The notes under the pieces are model-generated. The model made no database searches. It was not told the origin of the DNA and was given only the letters and a program-made list of their open reading frames with translations. Positions 8,399 to 17,799 of a stretch of DNA of 45,109 bases are shown here, piece after piece. This DNA is from Gammaproteobacteria bacterium (GTDB lineage: Bacteria > Pseudomonadota > Gammaproteobacteria > Pseudomonadales > Halieaceae). The translations under genes and the position numbers were made by a program. How positions within the stretch are numbered: position 1 is the stretch's first letter; the number at the start of each line of letters is the position of its first letter. The DNA is taken from the NCBI GenBank assembly GCA_030427485.1, contig JAUICG010000036.1:1-45109 (forward strand). Reading direction: 5' to 3'.

Positions 8399-9244
8399 TT
8401 AATGAATCGATCCGGCTCGATTAAACCCGGGAATACTCAAAAAGGAATCCCAATGCATCCAGATAGCGAACGCCTTACCTACTATATCCCTTTCCGGCAC
8501 CTGGCCCCATACCCGGCTGTCACTGCTGTTGTCGCGATTATCGCCCATCATGAAGTAGTGCCCGGGCTTCACCACGACGGTAAAATCAGCGGAAGGACGC
8601 AGGCGGTCAACCTGCATCAGATGCCCGGTATCGCCTATCAGTTCCTCTTCGATAAGGTACCTCGGCTCCTCCGCCTGTTCATCAGCGGGATCGCGCGAGA
8701 GTTTTTCCCCATTCACATAAACCTGCTTGTTGCGATAACTGATGGTATCCCCGGGTAAACCAATAACCCGCTTGATAAAGTACGTGTCGTTCATATGGGG
8801 CGGGAAGAACACGACCACGTCTCCCCGCTGGGGATCATTGATCTCCACTACCTTGGTTCTTATCACGGGCAGACGGATCCCGTAGGTAAACTTGTTTACC
8901 AGTATGTAATCGCCTATCAACAGCGTCGGCACCATCGAAGACGAGGGTATCTGGAAAGGCTCCACAAGGAAGGAGCGCAGTACGAAAACGATGAACAGCA
9001 CCGGAAAGAACGACTTTGCGTACTCGACGACCACGGGTTCGCGGGCTTTTTCCGCGACTTTGCCCTGGTAACTGCCAGCGTCGGAACTACCCTCGGTGGC
9101 CCACTGGGGATACTGACTCTGCAGTTCGTCGATTATGCGCCTGCGTCCCGGCGCCAGGAAAAGCGCATCCAACAGCCAAAGCAGGCCGCTCACAAACACC
9201 AGGATCACCAGTATCAGGGGAAAATCCAATGTAACTCCACTCAC
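8399..9244 (-). CDS. lepB: signal peptidase I
   Basis: Inner-membrane serine protease that removes signal peptides from Sec and Tat substrates. 281 residues: membrane segments at about 8-30 and 79-95, box B with the catalytic serine S103 in PSSSMVPTL, the general base K158 in FIKRVIGLPGD, and box E GDNRDNSSDSR. The usual SGSM is here SSSM, which is tolerated in the family. GTG start at 9244, directly after lepA (3 nt gap). The lepA-lepB pairing is the ancestral bacterial arrangement. Confidence 0.96.
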   Translation of the reverse strand: MSGVTLDFPLILVILVFVSGLLWLLDALFLAPGRRRIIDELQSQYPQWATEGSSDAGSYQGKVAEKAREPVVVEYAKSFFPVLFIVFVLRSFLVEPFQIPSSSMVPTLLIGDYILVNKFTYGIRLPVIRTKVVEINDPQRGDVVVFFPPHMNDTYFIKRVIGLPGDTISYRNKQVYVNGEKLSRDPADEQAEEPRYLIEEELIGDTGHLMQVDRLRPSADFTVVVKPGHYFMMGDNRDNSSDSRVWGQVPERDIVGKAFAIWMHWDSFLSIPGFNRAGSIH

Positions 9245-9247
9245 GTA

Positions 9248-11047
9248 CTATCCATCCACTTTGAGGACCGCCAGAAATGCAGACTGCGGTATTTCCACGC
9301 GGCCCACCTGCTTCATGCGCTTCTTTCCAGCTTTCTGCTTTTCCAGCAATTTGCGTTTACGAGTGACGTCGCCACCGTAACACTTTGCCGTCACGTTCTT
9401 GCGTAAAGCCTTCACAGTTTGCCTGGCGACAATCTTACCGCCAACAGCACACTGAATTGCCACGTCGAACATCTGTCTTGGTATCAGTTCCTTCATTTTT
9501 TCCGTCAGCACCCTGCCCCGGTGCTGTATCTGGTCCCGGTGCACGATGACTGCCAGGGCATCAACGCGCTCACCGTTTATCAACACGTCCATGCGCGAGA
9601 GGCTGGCGGCCTGGAAACGCTCGAAACCGTAGTCCAGTGACGCATAACCCCGGCTGACGGACTTTAACCTGTCAAAGAAGTCCAGTACCACCTCAGCCAT
9701 CGGGATATCGTACACTACTGACACCTGGGCACCCAGGAACTGCATGTCGCGCTGCATCCCGCGCTTCTCCACACACAGGGTAATCACGCTTCCGAGATAG
9801 TCCTGCGGCACCAGAATATTGCATCGCGCGATCGGTTCCCGCATTTCAGCGATCTCCCCCACATCAGGGAGCGCGGAGGGGTTATCCACCTGGAGGATCT
9901 CACCATTCTTCCTCACCACTTCATAGATCACCGTGGGAGCTGTGGTAATCAGGTCCAGGTCATACTCACGCTCGAGCCTCTCCTGGATGATCTCCATATG
10001 CAGCATACCGAGAAAACCACAGCGAAAGCCGAATCCCAGCGCGTCGGATGTCTCTGGCTCGTACTGCAGGGATGCGTCATTCAATGTCAGCTTGGCCAAC
10101 GCATCACGGAAGTCCTCGTAATCATCCGACGATATGGTAAAAATTCCCGCATAGACCTGGGGTTTGACCCGCTGGAAGCCCGGAAGAGCCGCCACGGTGA
10201 GATCCCTGGCATGAATCAGGGTATCACCAACCGGCGCACCATGAATGTCCTTGATGCCCGCTACCACAAAACCGACTTCCCCGGCTTGCAGGACGTCCTT
10301 CTCGACGCGTTTGGGCGTAAATATACCGAGGCTGTCCACCAACTGCGTCTTGCCGACTGATTTGGCGACGATCTTGTCCCGCTTTCGCAGGACCCCCTGC
10401 TTGACGCGCACCAGCGATACCACCCCCAGGTAATTGTCAAACCAGGAATCTATGATCAACGCCTGCAGCGGCGCATTCCTGTCACCTTCGGGAGGGGGAA
10501 TATGCTCGACCAGATGCTCCAGCGCGTCTTCGATGCCAAGCCCCGACTTCGCGCTTACCAGGCAGGCATCGCTGGCATTGATACCGATAATCTCTTCGAT
10601 CTCCTGCTTGACCCGATCAGGGTCCGCTTGCGGCAGGTCCATTTTGTTGAGAATCGGCAGCACCTCCAGGCCCTGTTCGATGGCTGTGTAGCAGTTTGCA
10701 ACTGACTGCGCTTCAACCCCCTGGCCAGCATCGACCACCAGCAACGCCCCTTCGCAGGCGGCCAGGGAACGGGACACCTCATAGGAAAAATCCACGTGGC
10801 CGGGCGTGTCGATAAAATTGAGTTGGTAGGTTTCACCGTCGCGGGCAGTGTATTCAAGCGTTACACTCTGCGCTTTGATGGTAATGCCACGCTCGCGTTC
10901 AATGTCCATGGAATCGAGCACCTGGGCGTCCATTTCCCGCTCGCTCAAACCGCCACAGTGCTGGATAAAGCGATCTGACAGCGTCGACTTGCCGTGGTCG
11001 ATATGTGCAATGATAGAGAAATTCCGAATATGCCTGAGGTCGCTCAC
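9248..11047 (-). CDS. lepA: elongation factor 4 (LepA), ribosomal GTPase
   Basis: Translational GTPase that binds 70S ribosomes and influences translation fidelity and initiation. With the GTG at 11047 the product is 599 residues, identical in length to E. coli LepA, and begins MSDLRHIRNFSIIAHIDHGK. An in-frame upstream ATG at 11146 would add 33 residues unlike the family. Motifs: AHIDHGKST (G1), DTPGH (G3), NKMD (G4), and the LepA-specific C-terminal KRKLLEKQKAGKKRMK. It leads the lepA-lepB-DUF4845-rnc-era-recO-acpS run. Confidence 0.97.
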   Translation of the reverse strand: MSDLRHIRNFSIIAHIDHGKSTLSDRFIQHCGGLSEREMDAQVLDSMDIERERGITIKAQSVTLEYTARDGETYQLNFIDTPGHVDFSYEVSRSLAACEGALLVVDAGQGVEAQSVANCYTAIEQGLEVLPILNKMDLPQADPDRVKQEIEEIIGINASDACLVSAKSGLGIEDALEHLVEHIPPPEGDRNAPLQALIIDSWFDNYLGVVSLVRVKQGVLRKRDKIVAKSVGKTQLVDSLGIFTPKRVEKDVLQAGEVGFVVAGIKDIHGAPVGDTLIHARDLTVAALPGFQRVKPQVYAGIFTISSDDYEDFRDALAKLTLNDASLQYEPETSDALGFGFRCGFLGMLHMEIIQERLEREYDLDLITTAPTVIYEVVRKNGEILQVDNPSALPDVGEIAEMREPIARCNILVPQDYLGSVITLCVEKRGMQRDMQFLGAQVSVVYDIPMAEVVLDFFDRLKSVSRGYASLDYGFERFQAASLSRMDVLINGERVDALAVIVHRDQIQHRGRVLTEKMKELIPRQMFDVAIQCAVGGKIVARQTVKALRKNVTAKCYGGDVTRKRKLLEKQKAGKKRMKQVGRVEIPQSAFLAVLKVDG

Positions 11048-11169
11048 TGATCTTCTGCTCGACTGACGCTGTGGGAGCAGGCCGCGCGCCTGCCCCCGGG
11101 GTTCAAAAAACGCGCGATTGTACCCCAACAGGCGTACAACCGCCATGTCGAGTGAGCCGTATCAGTGGG

Positions 11170-11196
11170 CAAAAACAAGGCTCATTGCCCGGAGCC
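11170..11196 (-). terminator. candidate rho-independent terminator after mucD
   Basis: Read on minus, GGCTC (11192-11196) pairs with GAGCC (11179-11183) across an 8-nt loop and is followed by TTGTTTTTG. It lies 10 bp past the mucD stop, so it could separate the rpoE-mucABCD operon from lepA. The stem is short (5 bp, 6 with a G-U), so efficiency is uncertain. Confidence 0.4.
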
Positions 11197-11205
11197 CCAG
11201 GGGGA

Positions 11206-12609
11206 TCAACCCGGCAGTTTGAGCCCGATAAACAGCGGCGACCCGTCCCGGATGAGGCGCATCGGCACCGAACTCCCCCCGGCGAGTTTATCGACCGCCT
11301 CCTCGAAGGCGTCAGTTGATTTGATCGGACTGGTATCAATAAGCGTAATGACGTCGCCCACCCTGATACCGGCCTGGGCGGCAACTGAACCCGGGGTGAT
11401 ATTGCGCACGACCACGCCGCCATTGAGGCCGTAGCGCTCCGCTTTCTCCGCCGGCAGATTTTCAACCTGAATACCGAGGCGTCCCCCGCTCTTGCCATCG
11501 GACTTACCCGATGCCAGCGTATAGCTCTCATCCGCGTCCAGCCCCCCAACCTCCACCGTCACTGTTTGCAGTGACTTGTCCCGCATAATCTCGACGTCCA
11601 CGCGAGAGCCGGGCGCGACAAGGCCCACGACGTGCGGAAGATCCGCTGAACTCGGAATGTCCTTGCCATCAAACCTGACAACGATATCCCCGCTGCGCAA
11701 GCCACCCTTCTCTGCGGGACTGTCCCTGGATACTTCAGCGACGAGCGCTCCACGGGGGCGCTTCAGCCCAAAGGATTCCGCCAGGTTTTTGTCCACGTCC
11801 TGTATCGTCACCCCGAGCCACCCACGCGTTACATGGCCATTTTCCTGCAGTTGCTCGACAACGTTGCGCGCCACTGCAGCGGGAATCGCAAATGACAAAC
11901 CGATAGACCCTCCACTGCGGGTGAATATCTGGGAGTTGACGCCCACCACTTCCCCGTCGAGGTTAAACAGGGGTCCACCGGAATTACCGGGGTTAATCGC
12001 CACATCTGTTTGAATAAAAGGAACATAGTTTTCATTCTGTTCCGTGGGCAGGCTGCGCCCCTTTGCGCTCACGATACCGGCGGAGACCGAATAATCGAGC
12101 CCGAAGGGTGAACCAATGGCCAGCACCCATTCACCGACTTCCAGGTCGTCATCGCTCGCCAGCTTGAGGGTCGGCAGATCAGAGGCATCGATACGCAGCA
12201 GCGCCAGGTCCGAACGCGGATCAGTGCCGACTATCTCGGCGTCGAACTCCCGGCGGTCACTCATGCGCACCAGTACGCTATGGGCCCCTTCTACAACATG
12301 GTTGTTGGTGAGCACGTAACCGTCATCCGAGATGATGAAGCCGGACCCCATCCCCATACGCTCCGGCTGTGAAGGAGGCGCACCCCGGAATTCGAAAAAA
12401 CGCCTGAGTTCTTCCGGGATATCACCGGGGCCGGGCTGCATCGAGCCGGCGCTGTCCAATTGCTGTTCAACAATTATTTTCACCACGGCTGGAGAATTGT
12501 CGCGCACAATCTGCTGGAAATCCGGCAAATCCGCAGCCTTTGCCAGGGGTGAGAAGCAGAACGCGAGCGCCAGCAAGGCAAAACCGGTGAACGGGATTTT
12601 GGTCTTCAT
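11206..12609 (-). CDS. mucD: periplasmic Do-family serine protease (DegQ/MucD-like)
   Basis: Trypsin-like periplasmic protease/chaperone that removes misfolded envelope proteins and, in Pseudomonas, dampens AlgU signalling. From the ATG at 12609 (467 residues): signal peptide 1-25 ending AKA, then catalytic triad H104 (LTNNHVVEG), D134 (RSDLALLRID) and S210 (GNSGGPLF), then two PDZ domains (about 260-350 and 375-467). An in-frame TTG start 16 codons upstream would spoil the signal peptide. Its place as last gene of the rpoE-mucABC operon supports the name mucD. Confidence 0.94.
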   Translation of the reverse strand: MKTKIPFTGFALLALAFCFSPLAKAADLPDFQQIVRDNSPAVVKIIVEQQLDSAGSMQPGPGDIPEELRRFFEFRGAPPSQPERMGMGSGFIISDDGYVLTNNHVVEGAHSVLVRMSDRREFDAEIVGTDPRSDLALLRIDASDLPTLKLASDDDLEVGEWVLAIGSPFGLDYSVSAGIVSAKGRSLPTEQNENYVPFIQTDVAINPGNSGGPLFNLDGEVVGVNSQIFTRSGGSIGLSFAIPAAVARNVVEQLQENGHVTRGWLGVTIQDVDKNLAESFGLKRPRGALVAEVSRDSPAEKGGLRSGDIVVRFDGKDIPSSADLPHVVGLVAPGSRVDVEIMRDKSLQTVTVEVGGLDADESYTLASGKSDGKSGGRLGIQVENLPAEKAERYGLNGGVVVRNITPGSVAAQAGIRVGDVITLIDTSPIKSTDAFEEAVDKLAGGSSVPMRLIRDGSPLFIGLKLPG

Positions 12610-12653
12610 ACAATCAACCCAATTAAATAAACACGAAGTTCGAACAAGAAAAT

Positions 12654-13130
12654 TCAACGCAGCGTTACGGCATCCGTTGCTGTGTCGACAACCCCCCGTA
12701 GAACCGGCTGGAAAGCGGGGTCGCGGCGATGACGTACACCGTGCCAGCGAACCAGCGCGTAGCCCAGCGCCAGGCCGACTACAGCGCCACAGGCAGCCAG
12801 CAGGTCTTCGCTGCCCGGCAGCCAGTTGACCGCCGCCAGCGCGCCCGCGAGCAGGGTCAGCAGAGGTAACACGTAGGCGATTATCGATCCGCGCAAGATG
12901 ACTTCCTCGGGGATACTGATCTGCACCTGATCATCGATTCGGTAATGATCGATAGGGTGCTCCCCAGGCAACACGCGAATATACCCGCGCTTCCCCTCGG
13001 ATACCCGGTTCAGCAGCCCGTGACCACAGCCTTTTTGCGCGGCACAGGACCCGCAGGTGCTGCGGCGAATGGTCTCCACCCAGAGTCCATCCGGTTCGAT
13101 ACCTACCACCCTGCCGCTTTCCGTCAACAT
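12654..13130 (-). CDS. rseC: RseC/MucC family positive regulator of sigma-E
   Basis: Inner-membrane protein of 158 residues. The N-terminal cytoplasmic part has the family's cysteine cluster (C26, C29, C35 in CGSCAAQKGCG), followed by two membrane segments at about 87-106 and 110-127. RseC/MucC proteins modulate sigma-E activity, and RseC is linked to Rsx/redox Fe-S functions; the exact role is poorly defined. It starts at the ATG at 13130, 1 bp after mucB ends, in the conserved mucA-mucB-mucC-mucD order. Confidence 0.9.
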   Translation of the reverse strand: MLTESGRVVGIEPDGLWVETIRRSTCGSCAAQKGCGHGLLNRVSEGKRGYIRVLPGEHPIDHYRIDDQVQISIPEEVILRGSIIAYVLPLLTLLAGALAAVNWLPGSEDLLAACGAVVGLALGYALVRWHGVRHRRDPAFQPVLRGVVDTATDAVTLR

Positions 13131-13131
13131 A

Positions 13132-14145
13132 TTACTGTACCCAATTTACTGAATCGGCAACCATGCGCGCCGTGTTCACCGGCACCTCGCCAATAACTGT
13201 CACCAGCACCGGCTGGCCCTCGATCTGCAGGCCACGGGTGTAGGTGGTCGTGCCGCCCTGCCTTACCAGGCCTTCACCGGAGCGCATTTCAACATTCACG
13301 TCTTCCAGGAACACCGAGAATACCGTCAAACCGTCAGTATAGGTCCTGCGGCCGTTGTTATCCCGGGTGACGTCCGTCGCGGCAAAGCCGCGCGGCAACC
13401 AACCTACCGTCCAGGGCCGGGAAACGGAATGCGTATCGTCAACGGCCCCGGGACCGGGGTGCTGTGCTTCGTGCACTACCGCTATTTCGTCTTCAACCTC
13501 CTTGGCTCCGCCTGCCCCGGTGTCGTTTACCGCTGTTTGGCCGCCGCTGTAGGACAGGTTCGCGAACTGTGTTGTTTCCAGAACCTGCTGTCCGTGGGCG
13601 ATGGTCTGTGATTTCAGCAGCAACCCGGTTTCGCGGTCCAACGCCATAATATAGCCAAAGCGGTACATATCGCGAGGCTCAATTCTAATGCGCACAGCGT
13701 AGCGCCCGGCCACGCGTTCGGCATCAGAATCGGCAACGGCGAAGCGATAGTGCTCGGCGATACCGCAATGGTCATCCGATGTCAGCGCTTCCAGGCGCAG
13801 CATTCGATCGCCCGGATGAATGCAATCGACTGGATGCGGTCCCCGCTCTACCTGTGCACCCTGGCCGGTCAACTCGGTGAGCCGCTCAAAAACAATGCCG
13901 TCGTGTACGGAGTGGGAAACCTGCATCACCTGCATCTCTTTGCCCCGTTGCAGCGTCACCACGCCCTGGTAACTGACTTGCCGAAGACTTCTGGACATTT
14001 TGTCCAGCCACTCCAGCGCGACGGCATCAGCCTGCGGACAGTTGCCAGCCGCCGCACTGGCGACCGCCCCGGCGGTGAGGACCAGCGGCAACAGAGTCCA
14101 CAACGGAAATTGAGAGCGGCTCTTTTTGTATGAGGACAGCACCAA
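13132..14145 (-). CDS. mucB: periplasmic sigma-E regulatory protein RseB/MucB
   Basis: Periplasmic sensor that binds the periplasmic part of MucA/RseA and shields it from proteolysis until lipid or LPS signals release it. The 337-residue sequence has a signal peptide (hydrophobic core at about 14-33), the LolA-like N-terminal domain (LDKMSRSLRQVSYQGVVTLQRG) and the C-terminal domain starting near PWTVGWLPRGF. Start codon is TTG at 14145 or the next codon, GTG at 14142; neither has a strong ribosome site. It lies 8 bp after mucA. Confidence 0.92.
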   Translation of the reverse strand: MVLSSYKKSRSQFPLWTLLPLVLTAGAVASAAAGNCPQADAVALEWLDKMSRSLRQVSYQGVVTLQRGKEMQVMQVSHSVHDGIVFERLTELTGQGAQVERGPHPVDCIHPGDRMLRLEALTSDDHCGIAEHYRFAVADSDAERVAGRYAVRIRIEPRDMYRFGYIMALDRETGLLLKSQTIAHGQQVLETTQFANLSYSGGQTAVNDTGAGGAKEVEDEIAVVHEAQHPGPGAVDDTHSVSRPWTVGWLPRGFAATDVTRDNNGRRTYTDGLTVFSVFLEDVNVEMRSGEGLVRQGGTTTYTRGLQIEGQPVLVTVIGEVPVNTARMVADSVNWVQ

Positions 14146-14153
14146 CTGCGCGC

Positions 14154-14765
14154 CTACTCGCGTATTTCCGGTACACGCGCAAATGGCACCAGGCCCTGTG
14201 GCGAATTCAGCGCCGCTTGTTCAGCATGTTGCTGCATATACCTGCGCAGTCGCTGCTGCGCCAGGTCCTGGTACGCGGTATGCGTCGCGGGCTGCAGTTG
14301 GGGAACCGGCTGCGTACCGTAACTGGCCTGCAACGCAGTGGCGCCCAGGCTATTCAACATACCGACGGGCGAAGGGTTCGCCGCCACGGATTGCTCGCCG
14401 CGATAGGGATCGGCATTTTCGATGCCGGCGAGTTGCCGGCCGCCGATCACCACGGTGAACGCGACGGATGCAGCCACGCCCAAACTGATTAACGGTCGCC
14501 ATATGCGCTGCCTGTATCCCTGGCGCACGCCCGGTTCAACGCCTGTTGCAGATCCGGCAAGCGCTGCCTGAACACGCCCTGATATATCCCAGTCCCTGTT
14601 CGCCAACTGGTCACCCTGTAAAGCGGACTGCGCCAGGTTATAGCGCAACCAGGTCTGCCGCAGCTCGACATCACTGTTTAACTGCGACAATACCCGTTCC
14701 AGTTCCAGTTCATTGGCCTCATCGTCCATCAATGCTGAAAGCGACTCGCATATTCTCTCGTTCAT
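14154..14765 (-). CDS. mucA: anti-sigma-E factor RseA/MucA
   Basis: Single-pass inner-membrane protein that sequesters RpoE/AlgU. The cytoplasmic anti-sigma domain is at residues 1-85 (typical opening, MNERICESLSALMDDEANELELERVL being its signature region), the membrane segment at about 91-109, and the periplasmic part at 110-203, which is the target of the DegS/AlgW and RseP cascade. It starts at the ATG at 14765, 85 bp after rpoE, in the same operon. Confidence 0.93.
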   Translation of the reverse strand: MNERICESLSALMDDEANELELERVLSQLNSDVELRQTWLRYNLAQSALQGDQLANRDWDISGRVQAALAGSATGVEPGVRQGYRQRIWRPLISLGVAASVAFTVVIGGRQLAGIENADPYRGEQSVAANPSPVGMLNSLGATALQASYGTQPVPQLQPATHTAYQDLAQQRLRRYMQQHAEQAALNSPQGLVPFARVPEIRE

Positions 14766-14850
14766 AGTTCACGACCTTTCCACTAAACCGCGTATTCAGC
14801 GGGTTTCATACCCCGGCGGTAGCCGTTGCCAACACAGCCCACGGGCGCCC

Positions 14851-15450
14851 TCAAACTTTCCGGCCCAACTCATCACCGTGCACCTGACGTCCCACCAGAC
14901 CATCAATTGTTTCGCGTGCCCTGAAGATCCTCGAGCGGACAGTCCCTATCGGACAGTCCATGATATCGGCGATATCCTCATAGCTGAGCCCTTCGAACTC
15001 ACGCAGGGTTATCGCCGTGCGCAAATCCTCCGGCAGCGCGCTTATCGCATCCTCCACCACGGCCTTCAATTCCGCCGCGAACAGCGCGTTCTCGGGATTC
15101 TCGATCTCACGCAACCCGCCACCGTTATCCAGATACTCGGCATCCTCCAGTTCAACATCGGATCCCGGGGGCCTGCGCGAACGGGAGACCAGGTGGTTTT
15201 TCGCAGTATTGATGGCAATGCGATAAAGCCACGTATAAAACGCGCTGTCCCCCCTGAAGTTCGGCAGCGCCTTGTATGCCTTGATAAACGCTTCCTGGGC
15301 GACATCCTGTACTTCATCCGGGTCACGCACATAGCGCCCTATCAGGCCAAAAATCTTGTGCTGATACTTCAACACCAGCAGATCAAAAGCCCTCGAATCA
15401 CCTTTTTGCACCTTGGCGACAAGTTGCTGGTCTGTCACCGCGGCTGTCAC
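14851..15450 (-). CDS. rpoE: RNA polymerase sigma factor RpoE (AlgU/sigma-24)
   Basis: ECF sigma factor for envelope stress. 199 residues: region 2 (about 20-90) with YVRDPDEVQDVAQEAFIKAYKAL and FYTWLYRIAINTAKN; region 4 (about 130-190) with LPEDLRTAITLREFEGLSYEDIADIMDCPIGTVRSR split by a conserved turn. The start is GTG at 15450 with a strong GGGAGGGGA site. A near-consensus sigma-E promoter lies about 110 bp upstream, implying autoregulation. mucA, mucB, mucC and mucD follow. Confidence 0.97.
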   Translation of the reverse strand: MTAAVTDQQLVAKVQKGDSRAFDLLVLKYQHKIFGLIGRYVRDPDEVQDVAQEAFIKAYKALPNFRGDSAFYTWLYRIAINTAKNHLVSRSRRPPGSDVELEDAEYLDNGGGLREIENPENALFAAELKAVVEDAISALPEDLRTAITLREFEGLSYEDIADIMDCPIGTVRSRIFRARETIDGLVGRQVHGDELGRKV

Positions 15451-15511
15451 GTCTGGTTCCCCTCCCTAGCCCCTGAAACCACACGATCGCTTGCTGCAGT
15501 CCACTCGCTCA

Positions 15512-15539
15512 ATGGACAGCAACAGGGCAAAAAAGTTCG
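15512..15539 (-). promoter_or_regulatory. second, weaker sigma-E-like promoter of rpoE
   Basis: On minus, CGAACTT (15533-15539), a 16-bp spacer and TCCAT (15512-15516) partly match the sigma-E pattern. It lies closer to rpoE than the strong copy. Multiple promoters upstream of algU are known in Pseudomonas. The -10 is poor, so this is tentative. Confidence 0.25.
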
Positions 15540-15562
15540 CGGCGGACTGCTCTCGCCCGGAA

Positions 15563-15590
15563 TAAGAAACCCGGCGGGCCAAAAAGTTCC
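15563..15590 (-). promoter_or_regulatory. sigma-E-dependent autoregulatory promoter of rpoE
   Basis: Read on minus, GGAACTT (15584-15590), a 16-bp spacer and TCTTA (15563-15567) closely match the sigma-E/AlgU consensus GGAACTT-N16-TCTAA. The start site would be near 15556, leaving a leader of about 105 nt before the rpoE GTG. Placement in front of rpoE-mucABCD fits the known positive autoregulation of this operon. Confidence 0.75.
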
Positions 15591-15714
15591 GGTGCGGTTT
15601 GTTTTCGTATTCCCCACGAGGTCGTATATACTCCGTTCAATTGTCCTTCGCCGAAGCTAAGTCTTTGAGACGCATCATATATTTGACTATCCATAGCAGC
15701 AAGTACTGAGCGCA

Positions 15715-17310
15715 ATGGCCACGGGTTACCAACATGATGTCCTGGTTATCGGCAGCGGTGCAGCCGGTCTCTCTCTGGCACTGCGACTGCCCCGCCACTG
15801 TCGGGTCGCCCTGCTCACAAAGGGGGACCTGAACCAGGGCTCAACCTACTGGGCCCAGGGCGGCATGGCCGCGGTATTGCACAATCGGGATACCGTGGAC
15901 TCCCATGTAACGGATACCCTGGCCGCCGGCGCCGGCCTGTGCCGTCGCGACGCTGTCGAGTTCACTGTCAGCAACAGCCGGCGATGTGTCGAATGGCTGG
16001 TGGAACAGGGCGTTGATTTTGATCTGCGCAAAGAGCACAGCGGACCGCAGGATCGTGAATTTCACCTGACAATGGAAGGCGGGCACAGCCATCGTCGCAT
16101 CATTCATGCCGCCGACCGCACTGGCCGGGCAATCTCCGAGGTACTCACCGAGCGCGCGCTCGAGGCCGGGAATATCGATATTTTTGTGCACCGCGTCGCG
16201 GTCGACCTCGTCGTATCCAATGGTCGCTGCGAGGGTGCCTACATCCTGGATCAGCACACCGGGCACGTGGACCTGTTTCAGGCTTCCGCCGTCGTGCTGG
16301 CAACGGGCGGTGCGAGCAAGGCGTACCTGTATACCAGTAATCCGGACGGCGCCAGCGGCGACGGGGTGGCGATGGCCTGGCGCGCCGGTTGCCGGGTGGC
16401 CAACCTGGAGTTCAACCAGTTTCACCCCACCTGCCTCTACCATCCAAAGGCAAAATCTTTCCTTATCACCGAGGCTATTCGCGGAGAAGGCGGCAAGTTG
16501 TTGCTGCCCGACGGACAGCGTTTCATGTTCAACTTCGATGAACGCGGTGAACTCGCGCCACGTGACGTGGTCGCGCGGGCTATCGATCACGAAATGAAAC
16601 GGCTCGGCGCGGACTGCGTGTATCTCGACATTTCACATAAACCGCGCGCGTTCCTGCAGAGTCACTTTCCCACGATCATGGCGCAGTGTGCGGAATTTGG
16701 CATCGACATCAGCGCCGAACCGATTCCGGTCGTCCCCGCGGCCCATTACACCTGTGGCGGTATCCTGGTAGACCAGCACAGTCATACCGATGTCGCGGGC
16801 TTGTATGCCGTCGGTGAGGCCTCCTGTACCGGACTGCACGGCGCAAACCGCATGGCCAGTAATTCACTGCTCGAATGCATCGTATATGCCGAATCCGCAG
16901 CCAACCATATCGCGGCGAACCTCGCCAGGACGCCACCTACCGGCGCCGCAGCGCCCTGGGATGAAAGCCAGGTGACAGATTCCGATGAAGACGTCGTGAT
17001 CTCCCACAACTGGGATGAATTGCGCCGCTTCATGTGGGACTACGTGGGAATAGTGCGCACCAACAAGCGCTTGCAACGCGCCCTGCACCGCGTGCAGTTA
17101 CTGCAAACAGAGATCGCGGAATACTACGGAAATTACAAGGTCAGCAACGATTTGCTGGAACTGCGCAACCTTGCCATGGTCGCCGAATTGATGATCCGCT
17201 GCGCCATATCACGCAAGGAGAGTCGGGGCCTGCATTACACGCTGGACTATCCTGAAATGCTCCCACAAGCGCACGACACCGTACTGAAGCCCGAAAACTC
17301 ACCGCTGTGA
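15715..17310 (+). CDS. nadB: L-aspartate oxidase
   Basis: FAD enzyme that oxidises L-aspartate to iminoaspartate, the first step of de novo NAD synthesis with NadA. 531 residues: N-terminal dinucleotide fold (DVLVIGSGAAGLSLAL, 9-24), the substrate-cap region with TMEGGHSHRRIIHAADRTG, and the C-terminal flavoprotein motif GLYAVGEASCTGLHGANRMASNSL, recognisable in pieces. ATG at 15715, divergent from rpoE across a 264-bp gap. Being next to algU and to sdhE/ygfZ is also seen in Pseudomonas. Confidence 0.96.
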   Translation: MATGYQHDVLVIGSGAAGLSLALRLPRHCRVALLTKGDLNQGSTYWAQGGMAAVLHNRDTVDSHVTDTLAAGAGLCRRDAVEFTVSNSRRCVEWLVEQGVDFDLRKEHSGPQDREFHLTMEGGHSHRRIIHAADRTGRAISEVLTERALEAGNIDIFVHRVAVDLVVSNGRCEGAYILDQHTGHVDLFQASAVVLATGGASKAYLYTSNPDGASGDGVAMAWRAGCRVANLEFNQFHPTCLYHPKAKSFLITEAIRGEGGKLLLPDGQRFMFNFDERGELAPRDVVARAIDHEMKRLGADCVYLDISHKPRAFLQSHFPTIMAQCAEFGIDISAEPIPVVPAAHYTCGGILVDQHSHTDVAGLYAVGEASCTGLHGANRMASNSLLECIVYAESAANHIAANLARTPPTGAAAPWDESQVTDSDEDVVISHNWDELRRFMWDYVGIVRTNKRLQRALHRVQLLQTEIAEYYGNYKVSNDLLELRNLAMVAELMIRCAISRKESRGLHYTLDYPEMLPQAHDTVLKPENSPL

Positions 17311-17316
17311 CCGGCA

Positions 17317-17799
17317 TCAGGCGCCACCGTGCCCGCCGGTATCGCGCAGCAAGGTCACACGCACGCGCAGTCGACGCAGTTCCTCCGGTGGCGCACTGTC
17401 CCGATATAGCCAGATGTGCCCGGGGCGTCCCGAAGGCCGTTCATTGAAAGCGAAAAAAATCACCCACGGCGTGTTGGTACTTCGCGTGGTGGGCGATATC
17501 CTGCGCGCGATCCCGCCCTGACACAAGGCCCACTTGCCCTGCTGGTAACGGAGTTCCGCGCCCTCCATGGCGCCGTATCGCAAACGCCACAGGAGCATCA
17601 ATGCCAGCGGAAGAAGCAGTAATCCAGGCAGCGGGTAGCCGCGGGAACAGATCGACCACAGGGCCAGGGCGATGGCGAAGCAAAGCGCAGCAAACAGGCG
17701 CGTGCGCAAGCGCGATCTAGTTATGCTCAGGCACAGGGCGGGCGAACTGGAGTATCTGCCTGACAATCTGCGCCAAATCCTCGTCGTCTGGTGGCACAC
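17317..17799 (-). CDS. ygfX: YgfX-like small membrane protein
   Basis: A 160-residue frame downstream of sdhE on the same strand. Two hydrophobic segments (about 35-50 and 55-71) are followed by a basic soluble part containing LWRLRYGAMEGAELRYQQGKW, as in the YgfX/CptA family. In E. coli YgfX is an inner-membrane protein encoded with SdhE (YgfY) and reported to affect cytoskeletal proteins as a toxin. The start is uncertain: the ATG at 17799 overlaps sdhE by 83 bp, and the recognisable homology begins near LSITRSRL, so a later non-ATG start is possible. It converges on nadB with a 6-bp gap. Confidence 0.6.
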   Translation of the reverse strand: MCHQTTRIWRRLSGRYSSSPALCLSITRSRLRTRLFAALCFAIALALWSICSRGYPLPGLLLLPLALMLLWRLRYGAMEGAELRYQQGKWALCQGGIARRISPTTRSTNTPWVIFFAFNERPSGRPGHIWLYRDSAPPEELRRLRVRVTLLRDTGGHGGA

